This document shows positions 36,173-47,583 of a stretch of 64,000 nucleotides of DNA, piece after piece. The stretch covers positions 3,923,501-3,987,500 of the forward strand of contig OU612070.1 in assembly GCA_914767715.1 (NCBI GenBank). The letters are read 5' to 3'. The notes beneath the pieces were generated by a model, which saw only the letters and a list, made by a program, of their open reading frames with translations, had not been told where the DNA came from and did no database searches. This DNA is from Membranipora membranacea. Its lineage: Eukaryota; Bryozoa; Gymnolaemata; Cheilostomatida; Membraniporidae. Within the stretch, counting starts at the first letter, position 1. Each line of letters opens with the position of its first letter. The position numbers were made by a program, and so were the translations under genes.

Positions 36173-38565
36173 ATGTTGTATTTTAGCAGGTAAATATGAT
36201 TCATTGAACCTGCACAAACCCTTGCTCCGCTCTCTCAAGTTTGATTATCAGATCGGTGTCGTAGGAGAGCATGAGCATAACTTCCAGGGCATGACCTTAG
36301 TAGCTGAAGCAAGAGTGTAAAGTTTATCGGATATTTTCCATCTTGGTAACTACATCCTGTTTATGAGATAATAACTCCTGTGTCTGGCAGAGCTTATAGA
36401 AAATGCAGAACTAAGCACATATAGTAATTGTACCTTTACAGCGTACCAATAGAGATAATTTTTGAAAAAAACTAAAATTGTGTTTCTGTGATTTCTCATT
36501 TTGTTATCTGGACGTAACTCATATAACTGTGACTGCGCACACATGTGTAATATATTCTTATCGATTGAACAAAATAAAACACCCAATAAAATAGGAGCAC
36601 AGTTATCCATTGATACACCTGGTAATTTAAGCAGTCTCACTCTTGAATAAAGCTTACCCTGTCTGCCTCCAGCACACTGATCCTACTCTGGGGGCGAAGC
36701 CTGAGCTACGCATACTCATCGTACCAGAACGAGATTCCTAACGGAAGAGCTGTGCCTAACCCATGTTCCGCTGATGCGGGAGACATATGGAATGGAGTAG
36801 GTCATCAGGCTGTAGGGGGACAAGGACCCAGGAATTCATTTGGATCAGCCTTCCGGTACGCTGACTTTGACATGGTAAGTTTATAAACCAAGTATCCTTC
36901 CAGCTGAATATCTGAGTTTCCCCGAAATATATGCTGGACATGAGTACACAGCAAACACCGCCCATGGCCTAGTCTAAGTGCTCAGACGGCTCCAATGCGA
37001 GTTAGTGGCATTACATTATCAACCACTCATTTCCAATGAAGTGGAGGTGGAAATTAGTGGTTGATAATGTACTACCACTAACTTGTGTTGAAGCTGTCTG
37101 AGCGCTTCGACTACCCACAACCAGGATGATGTCTCTGTCAATAGTGTCACTTTTGCAGTAATCCTTTACTACACTTATAAGATATTAAGAGTTACCTTTC
37201 CTTCACTATTTGTTGCGCTAAGTTGTAAGCGACACATAAGTAAAGCAAAATTCTGTGTTCATTAAATTAATAATTTCTTTTTGATCGTCATTATACAAAG
37301 CACTAGTTAGATTGAATACATTTTGTAGAGATGGAGTGCAGAGCTGTGTGCGGCAGATTCTGACCGTGATGGGAGAACTAATGGAGAAGAGCTTGGAGAC
37401 CCAGAATGCATCTGGGTGAAAGGTCAGAGGTTATTATGAATGTCAGTTGTTAGAGACATGGTCATTATCACTGCCATCAATAAAAATCATAAGTAGCATT
37501 GTCCTTCTTTTTATTTGTTGATTTGATTGAGGGTGGATGGGAGTTGTAGCTAGCCTTGTCATGTGGCCATGGTTTTTGGGTTTCCCAAAACCAAAAAAAC
37601 CAAAAAACCGTAGCAAGGCTATGTTGATAAATTGCTGGGAAAAATATTATGACCACTTTATTTTCATGGGGTTACTACTTGCAGGTGGCAATGCTCCAAG
37701 CGGCCAGGCTACAGGTCACCCAGGTGTCTGTGAACCCGTGACCTCTGATGAATGCAAGGTGAGAAATAGCTGGCTCACGACTTGCCCTGCTGCCAATGTA
37801 GATAGTGAGGGTGGTGACGGTGACGGTGACGGTGACGGTGACGGTGACGGTGACGGTGACGGTGACGGTGACGGTGACGGTGACGGTGACGGTGACGGTG
37901 ACGGTGACGGTGACGGTGACGGTGACGGTGACGGTGACGGTGACGGTGTCGGTGGAGATGGTGACCGTGGAGATGGTGACGGTGGAAACGGTGACGGTGG
38001 AGACGGTGACGGCGTCGGTGGAGATGGTGACGGCGTCGGTGGAGATGGTGACGGTGATGGTGACGGTGTCGGTGGAGACGGTGACGGTGATGGTGGAGAC
38101 GGTGACGTTGACGGTGACGGTGACGGTGGAGACGGTGTTGGTGGAAACGGTGACGGTGGAGACGGTGACGGCGTCGGTGGAGACGGTGTCGGTGGAGACG
38201 GTGTCGGTGGAGACGGTGACAGTGATGGTGGAGACGGTGACGTTGACGGTGACGGTGTCGGTGGAGACGGTGATGGTGGAGACGGTGACGGTGACGGTGA
38301 CGGTGACGGTGACGGTGACGGTGACGGTGACGGTGACGGTGACGGTGACGGTGACGGTGACGGTGACGGTGACGGTGACGGTGACGGTGACGGTGACGGT
38401 GACGGTGACGGTGACGGAAGAGATGGTGACGGTGGAAACGGTGGAGATGGAAATGGTGGAGATGGAAATGGTGATGACAATGATAATGCCAATAATAATC
38501 CCTGTAGTGTGATAGCTACTCATCTTATTACTTTACTAGCACCTGTTATAGCTTATTTTATTTAA
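36173..38565 (+). CDS. Temptin-like secreted protein with giant Gly-Asp repeat, copy 2 (four exons)
   Basis: Exons are 36173-36189, 36673-36874, 37329-37422 and 37685-38565 (397 residues), with intron phases identical to copies 1 and 3. The first two exons give a signal peptide ([19 protein letters not shown]). The core has [42 protein letters not shown] and GDPEC, then the Cys-rich extension. Residues about 147-367 are a Gly-Asp tract broken by GV, GG and GN variants, encoded by GACGGT hexamers. The end ([20 protein letters not shown]...) is a GPI-signal-like hydrophobic tail. The frame stays open through some 660 bases of repeat and into the conserved tail, which argues that the gene is functional. 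The core is more diverged than in copies 1 and 3. Alternatively the tract length could be a polymorphic or collapsed assembly. Confidence 0.8.
36969..37113. mobile_element. Foldback MITE in intron 2 of temptin-like copy 2
   Basis: The left arm CTAGTCTAAGTGCTCAGACG and inner GTTAGTGGCATTACATTATC match the MITE at 33689 in copy 1. The right arm is the inverse, with mismatches. It lies in intron 2, whereas the sister copy is in intron 3, so the two insertions are separate events. Confidence 0.75.
37551..37621. repeat. Small TAGCCTTG foldback in intron 3 of temptin-like copy 2
   Basis: Ends TAGCCTTG and CAAGGCTA are inverted. Inside, GGTTTTTGGGTTT pairs with AAAACC/AAAAAACC runs. It ends 63 bases before exon 4. 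Confidence 0.6.
37811..38470 (+). repeat. GACGGT hexanucleotide array inside exon 4 of copy 2
   Basis: Two nearly pure blocks of about 23 units each (37813-37948 and 38281-38416) flank a central stretch with GTCGGT, GGAGAC, GTTGAC and GGAAAC variants. The plus frame used by the gene reads Gly-Asp. Because the unit is 6 bases without stops, long ORFs also appear in other frames and on the other strand; these are shadows. The central variants repeat as larger units of about 60-100 bases, which suggests duplication of blocks as well as slippage. Confidence 0.9.
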
Positions 38566-40262
38566 GTTGAATGCAAAACTGATTTCTGCATAGCATAGGC
38601 TCGTTTAGAGTTCATTTTTGATGATGAAAGATTTTCCACACACGTTCTCCTTTGATCGTCTGTCTGAGCTCACAGACTAGACTTTCAGTATCAATGACTG
38701 CATATTATGTATTTTGAATCAATACAAGTCATATTATTTCACACCAATTCTCATGTTGGAACATCCATATATCTGATAACACCATGATCTCCAACAATGT
38801 GGCAAGTGCACCAGCGCAATTGAGATTAACTCTTGCCACAATGTGTCAGGAGACTTTTATTAAGATGTCGGTGGATCAACATATCTTTTGATTGAAGCTT
38901 CAATTTTAACCAATTATACAAAAGGTTTTCTTTTAAACTTGCCTTTCACACATATTTTTTTGAACCCATCTTCATTGCAGGACATTATTTACTCAAACTT
39001 TACATGATTAAACTACCACATAAAATCTGAAAAGATATCTCAATATTCAGATTTTTGGTTGACATGGTAAACTTAGAGAAGATTGTATACTGTTAAAGAC
39101 CCTGACATAGCTGAAGAATACACTCAGGCATACTGTTGAGATAACCATGAATTCATAACTTTCTGTAGCCCCATTATTAAAGGAGATGCGAGGTTATGGT
39201 AAGCCTTAGAGGAAGCAATGAATTGCCCTGCAAAATACATCTACTTTCTAAACACAATATCTTCAATAGTCATTGTTGAATCTGAACAATGGTAAGAAGG
39301 AATAACATTCTGTCATTTCCGAAGAATATCTGTCATTTTTCAGCTTGCTTGCTTTATGGTAGCCGTTTTTGTAAAAATCTAGTCTGAGCCCCTCAGACTT
39401 TTGCCCCTCGCCCGACGGCCCACCGGCGAGTAAAAATCATGTCTGTCATTTAAAGATTGACAAGCATCTCCTAAATGATGAAAGAGAATTTAAATTGGCA
39501 GCTTGGAATGTGTTTACTGCAGAACTAATCATGGCTTTATGTGGCAATGGAATCAACAACATGAGTAGTCCACAGTGACAACGGATTCAGTCACCAACCA
39601 CAAATCGGACCAAACCTCCTCATCACTGTGTCACAAAGTGCCGGGTACAAACAGTGGTGGACCTAGAAATCTTTCTAGAGGAGGGAGAAGTTTTGTTGCA
39701 TAGCATCATACTGCTTTAACCCATGTTAGTTTAAATGTAAATTACAATGATCTCAGATCTAAAATGGTAGAAAAATTTCAGGATGGCGCAAGATCTCAAG
39801 TTTGAAGACTTGCGAAATTTGCAGATATTATTCAAATTTCCCTTTATCTTCAAGGAAAGTCAGGGTTATGTCTATAAATAGGTTACCTAGATTAAATCAA
39901 GTCTATCAAAAATAATATAAAAACTGAGGTTTAACAAATGATCAAAAAAAGAGGTCACCGCTTTAACCGCACATTTTTCAAAATCGAAATTCAGTGGCAA
40001 TTTATTCAGCCTGAATCTTGTATTTGCATTAACGGCTAGATATCTAACTATTTTTATAGCATTACCATCAGGTGTCATGACATAGCAGAAATTAGATAGG
40101 TTAGTCAAGAACTATCCATGCTTGAATAATCCGCAGGCGCTCTTCTATATAGTAAGGATTAGCATAGGCTACAACATTGGTGTCAGAAAATTGACAAGCA
40201 GAAACAGAGAAACACTGAGAGAAGGAAGAGGTTTCAAAAACTTGGATCAACCAACAACTACT
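38566..40262. other. Spacer between temptin-like copies 2 and 3
   Basis: No gene is seen. A TATATAG at 40146-40152, about 115 bases before the ATG of copy 3, is a candidate TATA box. Confidence 0.45.
40146..40152 (+). promoter_or_regulatory. Candidate TATA box of temptin-like copy 3
   Basis: TATATAG stands about 115 bases upstream of the start codon. The sequence after it (GAGGTTTCAAA, ACTT then GATCAA) matches the leader of copy 1, which supports a shared 5' UTR and so a start site in this interval. The assignment is inference. Confidence 0.3.
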
Positions 40263-43200
40263 ATGTCGTACTTCAACAGGTAAATATAAGGGAACTTTAT
40301 TTGTTCTTGATTATCGTAAACTGAAGCAAGAGTGAGGCTAGACCCGGCACTAGATCACATTCATTACTTTACTGTGTTTGGTTGGACTATGTATTTCTTA
40401 TTATCTTTTTTTCCAGCGCTCTGGTCCTGCTCTGTGGACTTAGCATGAGCTACGCATTCCAACGTTACCAGCAAGAGATTCCCAACGGAGATGCTGTACC
40501 TAACCCATGTTCCACTAATGCAGGAGATATATGGAACGGAGTCGGTCATGAGGCAGTGGGAGGAGCTGGGGCTAGGAATCCATTTGGTTTGGCATTTGCG
40601 GGAGCTGACCGAGTAAGTTGTCATATTGGATACAACATTGGTATAACCGGACAATTTATATTGCTATCCTAGAAATGCATTGCTATTAGAGGAATGCTTC
40701 ATGTGGCACGTAGTACGTGATCAGGTTGGCTCAGTAATCCTCTGACACTTCTTCGAAAACGAGGCAAGAGTCAGGGTTAGTTTTGTAAAGCGCAACACTT
40801 ATGCAAGCTTCCACAAGAAAATAAAATGTCCCAAAAGCATTCCCAACACCTTCATGGTGGATTTTGAGGGTCAGCAACTCAAGTTTGGCATCAATTATGC
40901 ATGTGGGGGCTGGAATCAATGTCTGCGAACACAAATCACACCATGTTATCTGACCCAAGGGTGGGCTTCAGGGGAAGGTCAATGAGTTTATGACAAAGCT
41001 ACACTGATGCTCACAGAGGGAACTCACCATAACTGATCCCAAGGTATCTTTGGATTCTTAATCTGAGGGTGAGGGTGAGGGTGAAATGGCCACAGCAGTT
41101 TAGTAGGGTACTGGCGCTGCTTCAGACGATGGAGTCTTCTATCCGAAACAGGATGCATATTCCTCCAGTTTACAGGAATTGGCAAAATACTACATAGGCA
41201 AGCTGTAGATTACCATAAGTTGAACCAAAAAACACCATTGCCTGTATATCATAACCTCTCAATTTGCAAGTCATCTTCCCGGTTGTTTCTTTATTTGCGT
41301 GTCATCAGAAATTTGCTAGTCATGGTTATCTATTATTATCAACTGTCTTTCCATCGTAAAATGGAGGCAGTAAGAATCAATCAAATGAAGATCATCCCCA
41401 GCCAACTTATCCAGCTTAAGTCAATTACAATATAGTATCGCTTAACCAGCTTTGGTGAAAGATCCCAGACAACCATGATGGGAATTCTTCATAGCCAGGA
41501 TCAAAGACCCGTGGTCAGATCATCTCCCCACGCCTATGAGGTGTATGCCCACACCTATGAGCTATGGTCACCTGGTGATGATGGTCATTGAAGTTTTTCT
41601 TGAAAAACCAGGGTTGTTTGTGGTCACTATCCGACTATGATCTTACTCAAAATAGACTTACTTACCTTGTCCATCTGATTTAAAATGAGTAATAGTCCTC
41701 CAAAAGGCTTATGTTAGAGTAATTCTAAAAAAACCCAGATATCACGTTACAACTCCTTTTAAGACTTTGAATATAATGCCTTTGAATATGTTATTTCAAT
41801 TCTGCTCTTACATAAGAAAAAGGCGAAAAACAAACGAGATGATAGGTCCCTGTTGTGCCATGGTGTCAACAGGTCCTTGGGAGTGGAGACATGTACTCAG
41901 TCTGGTTCCTTGTGTGGCATGGCGGGGCACCTGTGGGAGGCGGTCTGCTTGTTTATAAATGTTTCGCTCTGGCGTCCATCCGTCGAGCGTGATGATGAGT
42001 CTTCTAGTCTGGCAGTTGCTGCTCTTGCCTCGCGCTTTCTTATTGTCCCATTGCCCTTTAAAAATTTGTATACCTTTAATGCAGTTCTACATATTTTATT
42101 TTTATAGTAAGCAATAAAAAGATATAAAAAAAGACTGAAGTCATTTGCTGTTGACTGTAGTCATATGTTTAGGGCTACAGGCGGACAAGTTATACAGCAT
42201 TTATACCTCGTCAGTAACCTATGAAGTTTAAGACATTTTGAATTAATTTTTGTAGACATGGACTGCAGATTTATGTGCTGCAGACTCTGATAATGATGGA
42301 GTGACTAACGGAGCAGAGCTCGGAGATCCTGAATGTGCCTTTGTCAAAGGTAAGAATTTACTCTATATAGAGTAGTAGAGCATATGCAAAGGGAAAAGCT
42401 TACCCATGAGGCTCTAGTGAAGAATATTCAGCTGAGAGTAACTATACATTGGTCCGACAAAATTCAGGCCTGTGGAGGAGTTCAACACATAGGGCCTAAG
42501 CAGTGATCATAAAACTAATAGAAAGTTTCATAATTTTCGGTCAGATATGTCATTGAATGTTGAGTATTTGGTTTGAAGTGTGTGACAATACTTAAATTGT
42601 TTTATCAGCTAGTTTTCACAAATGCTAAGTATAATAGTAAAATTAAGAACTTACAAACAATAGCTAGACCTCTTTATTTCCTATCAAAGTCAGCCATAGC
42701 TTACTTTAACTGGTGCTAGCCCCCAACAACTCATCCCCAGACAGACCAGCTAAACTTAGCACTAGCTCATATTTACTCCTATAGGTCATAAGATTACGGT
42801 AACAAATTTTAATCGCAAATCTGCTAAAAAATTGTTGTGAGAGACTCTAGCACTAGTCGTGTGATAAGTTGTCGAGCTCTTCAGCGATTTGATAGGAGGA
42901 TCAGTTGTCTAGTCCCTAATCCCATCCTTCCTCCCCAACAGTCCCATGAGTGTGAGGAGTGTCATCAGCGACTCAAAGGACATTGATACAGCAGGAGAAA
43001 AATAACCATGTTAAAAAGCATAAGCTCTCGGTAGAAGACATCACAGAGAAATATCCTTATTATCTGAGTATATCCTTACATCACAGAGTATATCCTTACT
43101 CTGTGAAGACATGCATATTACATAGATGATAATTAAACCAATAATCTCATGGTCAAAGATCTCCTTCCTAAATGTGATACTAGTATACAAGGTAATAACC

Positions 43201-43919
43201 CTGAAACATGTCTATGACCTGCTTTTTCATAGATATAAAATATCTAGCCTTGTCACGCCGGTAATTTCTAGTAGCCACGTGACAAGGCTTATATCTATGA
43301 CTAAGCGGGTTGGTCACAGTCGGATATGGAGCGATGCCACAGTGTTCTACTTATTCGAATACGTTGAGTATCAGTAAGAAAAACGAGTTAGTCCAGGACA
43401 GTCTTCATGCGTTCATTCACTATCAACACGGTTTGAAGGTAGTCAATGCCAAATTCAATTTAGACTGCATTGATGAGACCTGAGTTGACTGGTTGAATTG
43501 ACAGTCTGGCATGTTTTCTTTGATTAATTCTTATCTGTAGATGAAAATCCAAAACACTTAGGTACACTAAAAATATAACATAGCTTCACCTACTGTTGAG
43601 TTTTTGGACCAGATATTAACAAACCTTGTTAAGTTGTACATGTTACGTAAGCTAGCTTATGATAATTTTGATTTGTCTATTTCTTACAGATGGTAACGCT
43701 GCAAGCGGTAACGCTGTCAGTCACCCAGGTATCTGTGAACCCTTGACCTCTGAGGAATGTAAAACTCAGAATAGCTGGCTCACTGAATGTGCTGCCGCTG
43801 ATGAAGGAAGTGATGATGCCGCTGATGAAGGAAGTGATGATGGCACTAATGCTGCCATGAGTGTGACAGCTGCAAATCTTATCACTTTATTCACTTTTGC
43901 TCTTGCTTTCGCTTTTTAA
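40263..43919 (+). CDS. Temptin-like secreted protein, copy 3 (four exons)
   Basis: Exons are 40263-40279, 40417-40612, 42256-42349 and 43690-43919, giving 178 residues with the same phases as the other copies. It has a signal peptide MSYFNSALVLLCGLSMSYA, a core with IPNGDAVPNPC, WNGVGHEAVGGAGARNPFG, ADLCAADSDNDGVTNGAE and GDPEC, and a Cys-rich extension ending WLTEC. The acidic linker contains a 7-residue tandem duplication (ADEGSDD twice), and the hydrophobic tail (NLITLFTFALAFAF) is GPI-signal-like. It is very close to copy 1 in the core, so these two separated most recently or were homogenised by gene conversion. An AATAAA lies at 44076-44081. As with copy 1, a diffusible attractant role is known only for molluscan temptin; here it is inferred. 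Confidence 0.85.
43228..43299. repeat. Small TAGCCTTGTCACG foldback in intron 3 of temptin-like copy 3
   Basis: CATAGATATA...AGCCTTGTCACG at the left is matched in inverse by CGTGACAAGGCT...TATATCTATG at the right, with an 8-base extra segment in the left arm. It is the copy-3 counterpart of the hairpins at 34156 and 37551, although it stands about 390 bases from exon 4. Confidence 0.7.
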
Positions 43920-44075
43920 ATTTTCAAGTATACCACAAAATCTGTATAGCCTGAGTCTCCAGACTGTTGATTTTTGTCATGTGCGGGGAGTCAAACACAA
44001 ATCCCCAAAATCAACCCCCTGAGCCCTAAGGCTACTATCAGCTTTTGGCACTGCAGGTGATTTTGAACCAAGACA

Positions 44076-44081
44076 AATAAA
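44076..44081 (+). promoter_or_regulatory. Poly(A) signal of temptin-like copy 3
   Basis: AATAAA lies 157 bases downstream of the stop codon in an AT-rich 3' region. Confidence 0.5.
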
Positions 44082-47000
44082 TTTGTTTAATCTCTCCTTA
44101 CTCCTGTTAAAACTTTTTCTAATATCACTGAGTAAAACGCCCTCTCTTACTTCATAATGTTTACCTGCAGCATTGCAGATGGTATCTCTCCTCTGCTCCA
44201 TGAGTAGAACTATCTCAGTGCATCAGCATCTCTTCTCCTTTAAACAAGTATTAATACACCGAATACAGAATTTTGATGTATTTAATACATTGAATAAATT
44301 TGTCTCATTAATTTCAAAACTTGTATTATTAACCTGATTTCCTCCCTCTACCTTAGCCTTTGACTGAATAATGTTGTTGTGTTTGTCGTTGTTGTTGTTG
44401 TAGTTGTATGAGCTTTAATTTCCTGACAGTACAGTTATAGCAAATGAGACAGTGGCTACAATTACAATTGGTAGGATAAAAAGTGAAATACAAGTTAGAT
44501 CTAGATAAAATTACTCTGTTTTACAATGTGAGAAAATAAAATGAACAGTGAGAAAATAAAATTACAAAAAATAATTACTAGGTTATTAGACAAGGTGGTA
44601 CACAAAATCAATAATGTTTAAAAAGGTAGCCAAGTCAGCAACTTGATGAGATATGCCTGCCCGTGTTGATGTAGTCATGGAGGGCATGAGAAGTGTTTGA
44701 GCGAATTATGTTGGGATCTTACTTGATGACGGATCTACATTGTGAACATTGTGAACACATGTTCTGACAGCAGGCTGAGATTGATCCTCAACAGTTTAAA
44801 CAGCGTCTGTGACCCCAGAGGTCAGAGGTTAGAGCTTGTTTGACAAAATATTGCTAACACAGAGGATTGGTGTTTTTTATAAAAAAAAAACATTTTGAGG
44901 ATCCGCTGAGGCTGCAACAGCAATCAATGTGTTAAGACAATGACCGACCAATTGTCATCAATATGCAACTATCAAATTGCCAGCAAAGCCCTATGATCAG
45001 TGAGTGTCCCAAATCTTCTAGAGGACACCCCCTGGTTTTTATAGCCACAATTTATGAAACATAAGCAACAGATTGGATCTAAATTATATCAAGGAAAGAA
45101 ATTGCCAAGTACTGATTTCCAACTTGAGTATTTTATGAGTTTTCTACTCTATAAGATTGAGTTGACAACTTCGAATTTGTTGTTATTAAATTTTAGGGAT
45201 TTCAACAAGCTGGTATTTTAATCATATTAATCACTTAATTTTAGAAAAATAATGACAATGTGACGTATATGTAAATTATTGTAATATTATACTACGTGAA
45301 AATACTTTACATCCAATAACAAAAGAAACAGTAGTAGTAAAAGCAAACTCTTAGCACTGATCTGATGGACTGGAATGCAGGAAAGTTGCATTACGGGATT
45401 CTTTTTATTTGCCCATTAAAAATAAAAGCTGAAGAGATGTAGAGCGTGCAGTTATCTCACAAACCTTGAGTTCAGCCTTGCCTGCAATATGAATTTGGTA
45501 ATTAGGAAAATTACTGAAACTAGTTATAAAGTATTTATATATGCGTAGCTGTTATCGCGTTTCTGTACAATTACAACATGGTAAAAAAACAACTACCATA
45601 AATGCAGCAATTACGCTAGCCGACACTAATTGCTAAGACACTCAATGCCACATTCAGCTAGGCTGGGAATCAGTCGTTTATAAGCAAGAGTAGATGGCAC
45701 TTTGAGCAAGTAGAGATCTACAGTAGTTGTTCATCTCATCCACAAGCAATCTCTAGCCATTAATTCCCAGATCTTGTTTCACCGCATATGTGTCTTACTT
45801 TTGCTTCTATTCACCAAGAATACCAATTTTTGTTTGACAGACTTTGTACCAAAAGTCAGCCAGCACCTTCAACTAATTACAGTTTGCAAAAAAGAGGTAT
45901 ATAGAGTATTCTTTAAAATAATGGTGGCAGCCGTTTTTAGACCAAACATTTCTTTATCTCACAACTCCATTGGCTGGAGATGTTAAATGCCTACAATGAG
46001 TTTTTCATGACATAAGTTTCAAGTTTTGATGGTTTGACAGAAGAGAATAAGATTAGGGTTACGCCGGAGGTACAAAGTATTGGAATTACCCCAATCCTCA
46101 CTTGGTACCTAGCTGGTAGAAGGTTTGAGACTAGTTGAAGGCATGACACCTACACAAACCGGCCTTGCAAACATAACATAACATCAATAAAAAAATCCCC
46201 TACATCATCTCAACAGGGGACGCATTTTAAGGTTATGATACCATTATTGATCCATTGTGAAATTTTGTATATCATCCGAATACTGATCTAAGAACATTTT
46301 TGGTTTCAGCTTGACGTTATGACATCTCATTGTGCTATTTCGATAAAGTAGGGTTATTTCAACTGTAGTTAATAGTATAAATAATATAATAAAAGTCAGT
46401 GACTTCAGTTGGCTGCCATGCACCTCAAAAGTGTTTGTGTTGTGGGATTTTGAGAGAGGTGTGATTTCACAGTAGGTGGTGGCTTTTTGAAAAAACAGAA
46501 CGATCAAAATTGTATCATTGGTCGCAGGAGATATCTATATGTAAAAATTTTTTTTTATGAAAGTGCGCAATATCACTGTCTGTTGGATGATGCTTTTCTT
46601 GGGGAATGGATATAGCAGGGGGCTAGTTTTTTATGAATATGGTGAGGTGTGGGGTAACAACATTAAGTAACTAAGTCATAGCTGAAATAAACATGCAATT
46701 GTTATGTGGTTGTCGCAGTGCCAATCGCACTTAGGTTGCAGTGCAGTTTCTAAAAAATTATGATTCTCAAGTTTCAAAATAAAACGGCCAAGCTGCTATT
46801 GTGTTTCAATCTTAAAATAACATCATCAATGTCCATTGAAGTTGAGTTGACACTGCCAGACAATAATTCAATTTCTTCAGCTCTTTTTATAAGACCTTTG
46901 AAAACTGAATGTAGTGATAGGATATGTAAATTAAACTTAATTGAAAGGAAATGTTTGAATAATCGTTTTTACAAGCCCCATTCTACAGCTAAAAAACATA

Positions 47001-47521
47001 AGTCATTCAAGGTAAATGACACACAGATTGTATGCTACAAAATAATAGATTTCCGATTGTCAGTAAGCCAGAAAGGCTACAATCAATAGCATATCAATTA
47101 ATGCATTGTAAGTGTTAATTAATGATTGCGCTGCTAATTGATGACTTGATTCATCTTCGTTGTCAAACAAGCGGTGCACTGAGCTGAGACGACATCGATT
47201 ATAAAGGTACATCAGAAGCACTCCCAAAGCTAATACGAAAGAGAATTTTGGCATAGCGTGACATCCGGATGGTATGGCTCTAGAAGATCTCATTGTACAG
47301 TCTGACCATGTCTCTTATGGGGATTACCTACCTGACTCATTGTGTCAACAGGTAGGTCACAGACATCTATACACTCTGACAAGAGTCACAACCTTAGCAG
47401 ATTGACAATCATTATTTATGTACACATGAATCATCTGAGGCTTACATGACTGCAGAGCAACTGAATTTCTTACACAGCAACCCCGCTTTCTTACACAGCA
47501 AACCGCTGAGGCTGCAGACAT

Positions 47522-47583
47522 AGCCTTATCTCTAAGGCCTCTTTTTTGTTTCAAAACAAAAAAGAGGCCTTAGAGATAAGGCT
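47522..47583. repeat. Perfect palindrome with 30-bp arms
   Basis: The arm begins AGCCTTATCTCTAAGGCCTC, runs to TTTGTTT, and after a 2-base CA centre is repeated exactly in inverse. Its AGCCTTATC...GATAAGGCT ends resemble the AGCCTTGTC foldbacks of the temptin introns, so it is probably a fresh member of that family. Confidence 0.85.

Noticed and set aside
37675-38523. Long ORFs in other frames and on the minus strand (Thr-Val and Ser-Pro repeats)
   Set aside because: They exist only because a 6-base unit without stops is open in many frames. The Gly-Asp frame alone connects to the conserved temptin exons and tail.
41767-42107. Two overlapping Cys/Trp-containing ORFs inside intron 2 of temptin-like copy 3
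   Set aside because: They looked like a transposon protein remnant, but I could match no motif; left unassigned.
46760-47089. 109-codon ORF
   Set aside because: No start context, domain or hydrophobic pattern of a known family, and AT-biased chance is likely.
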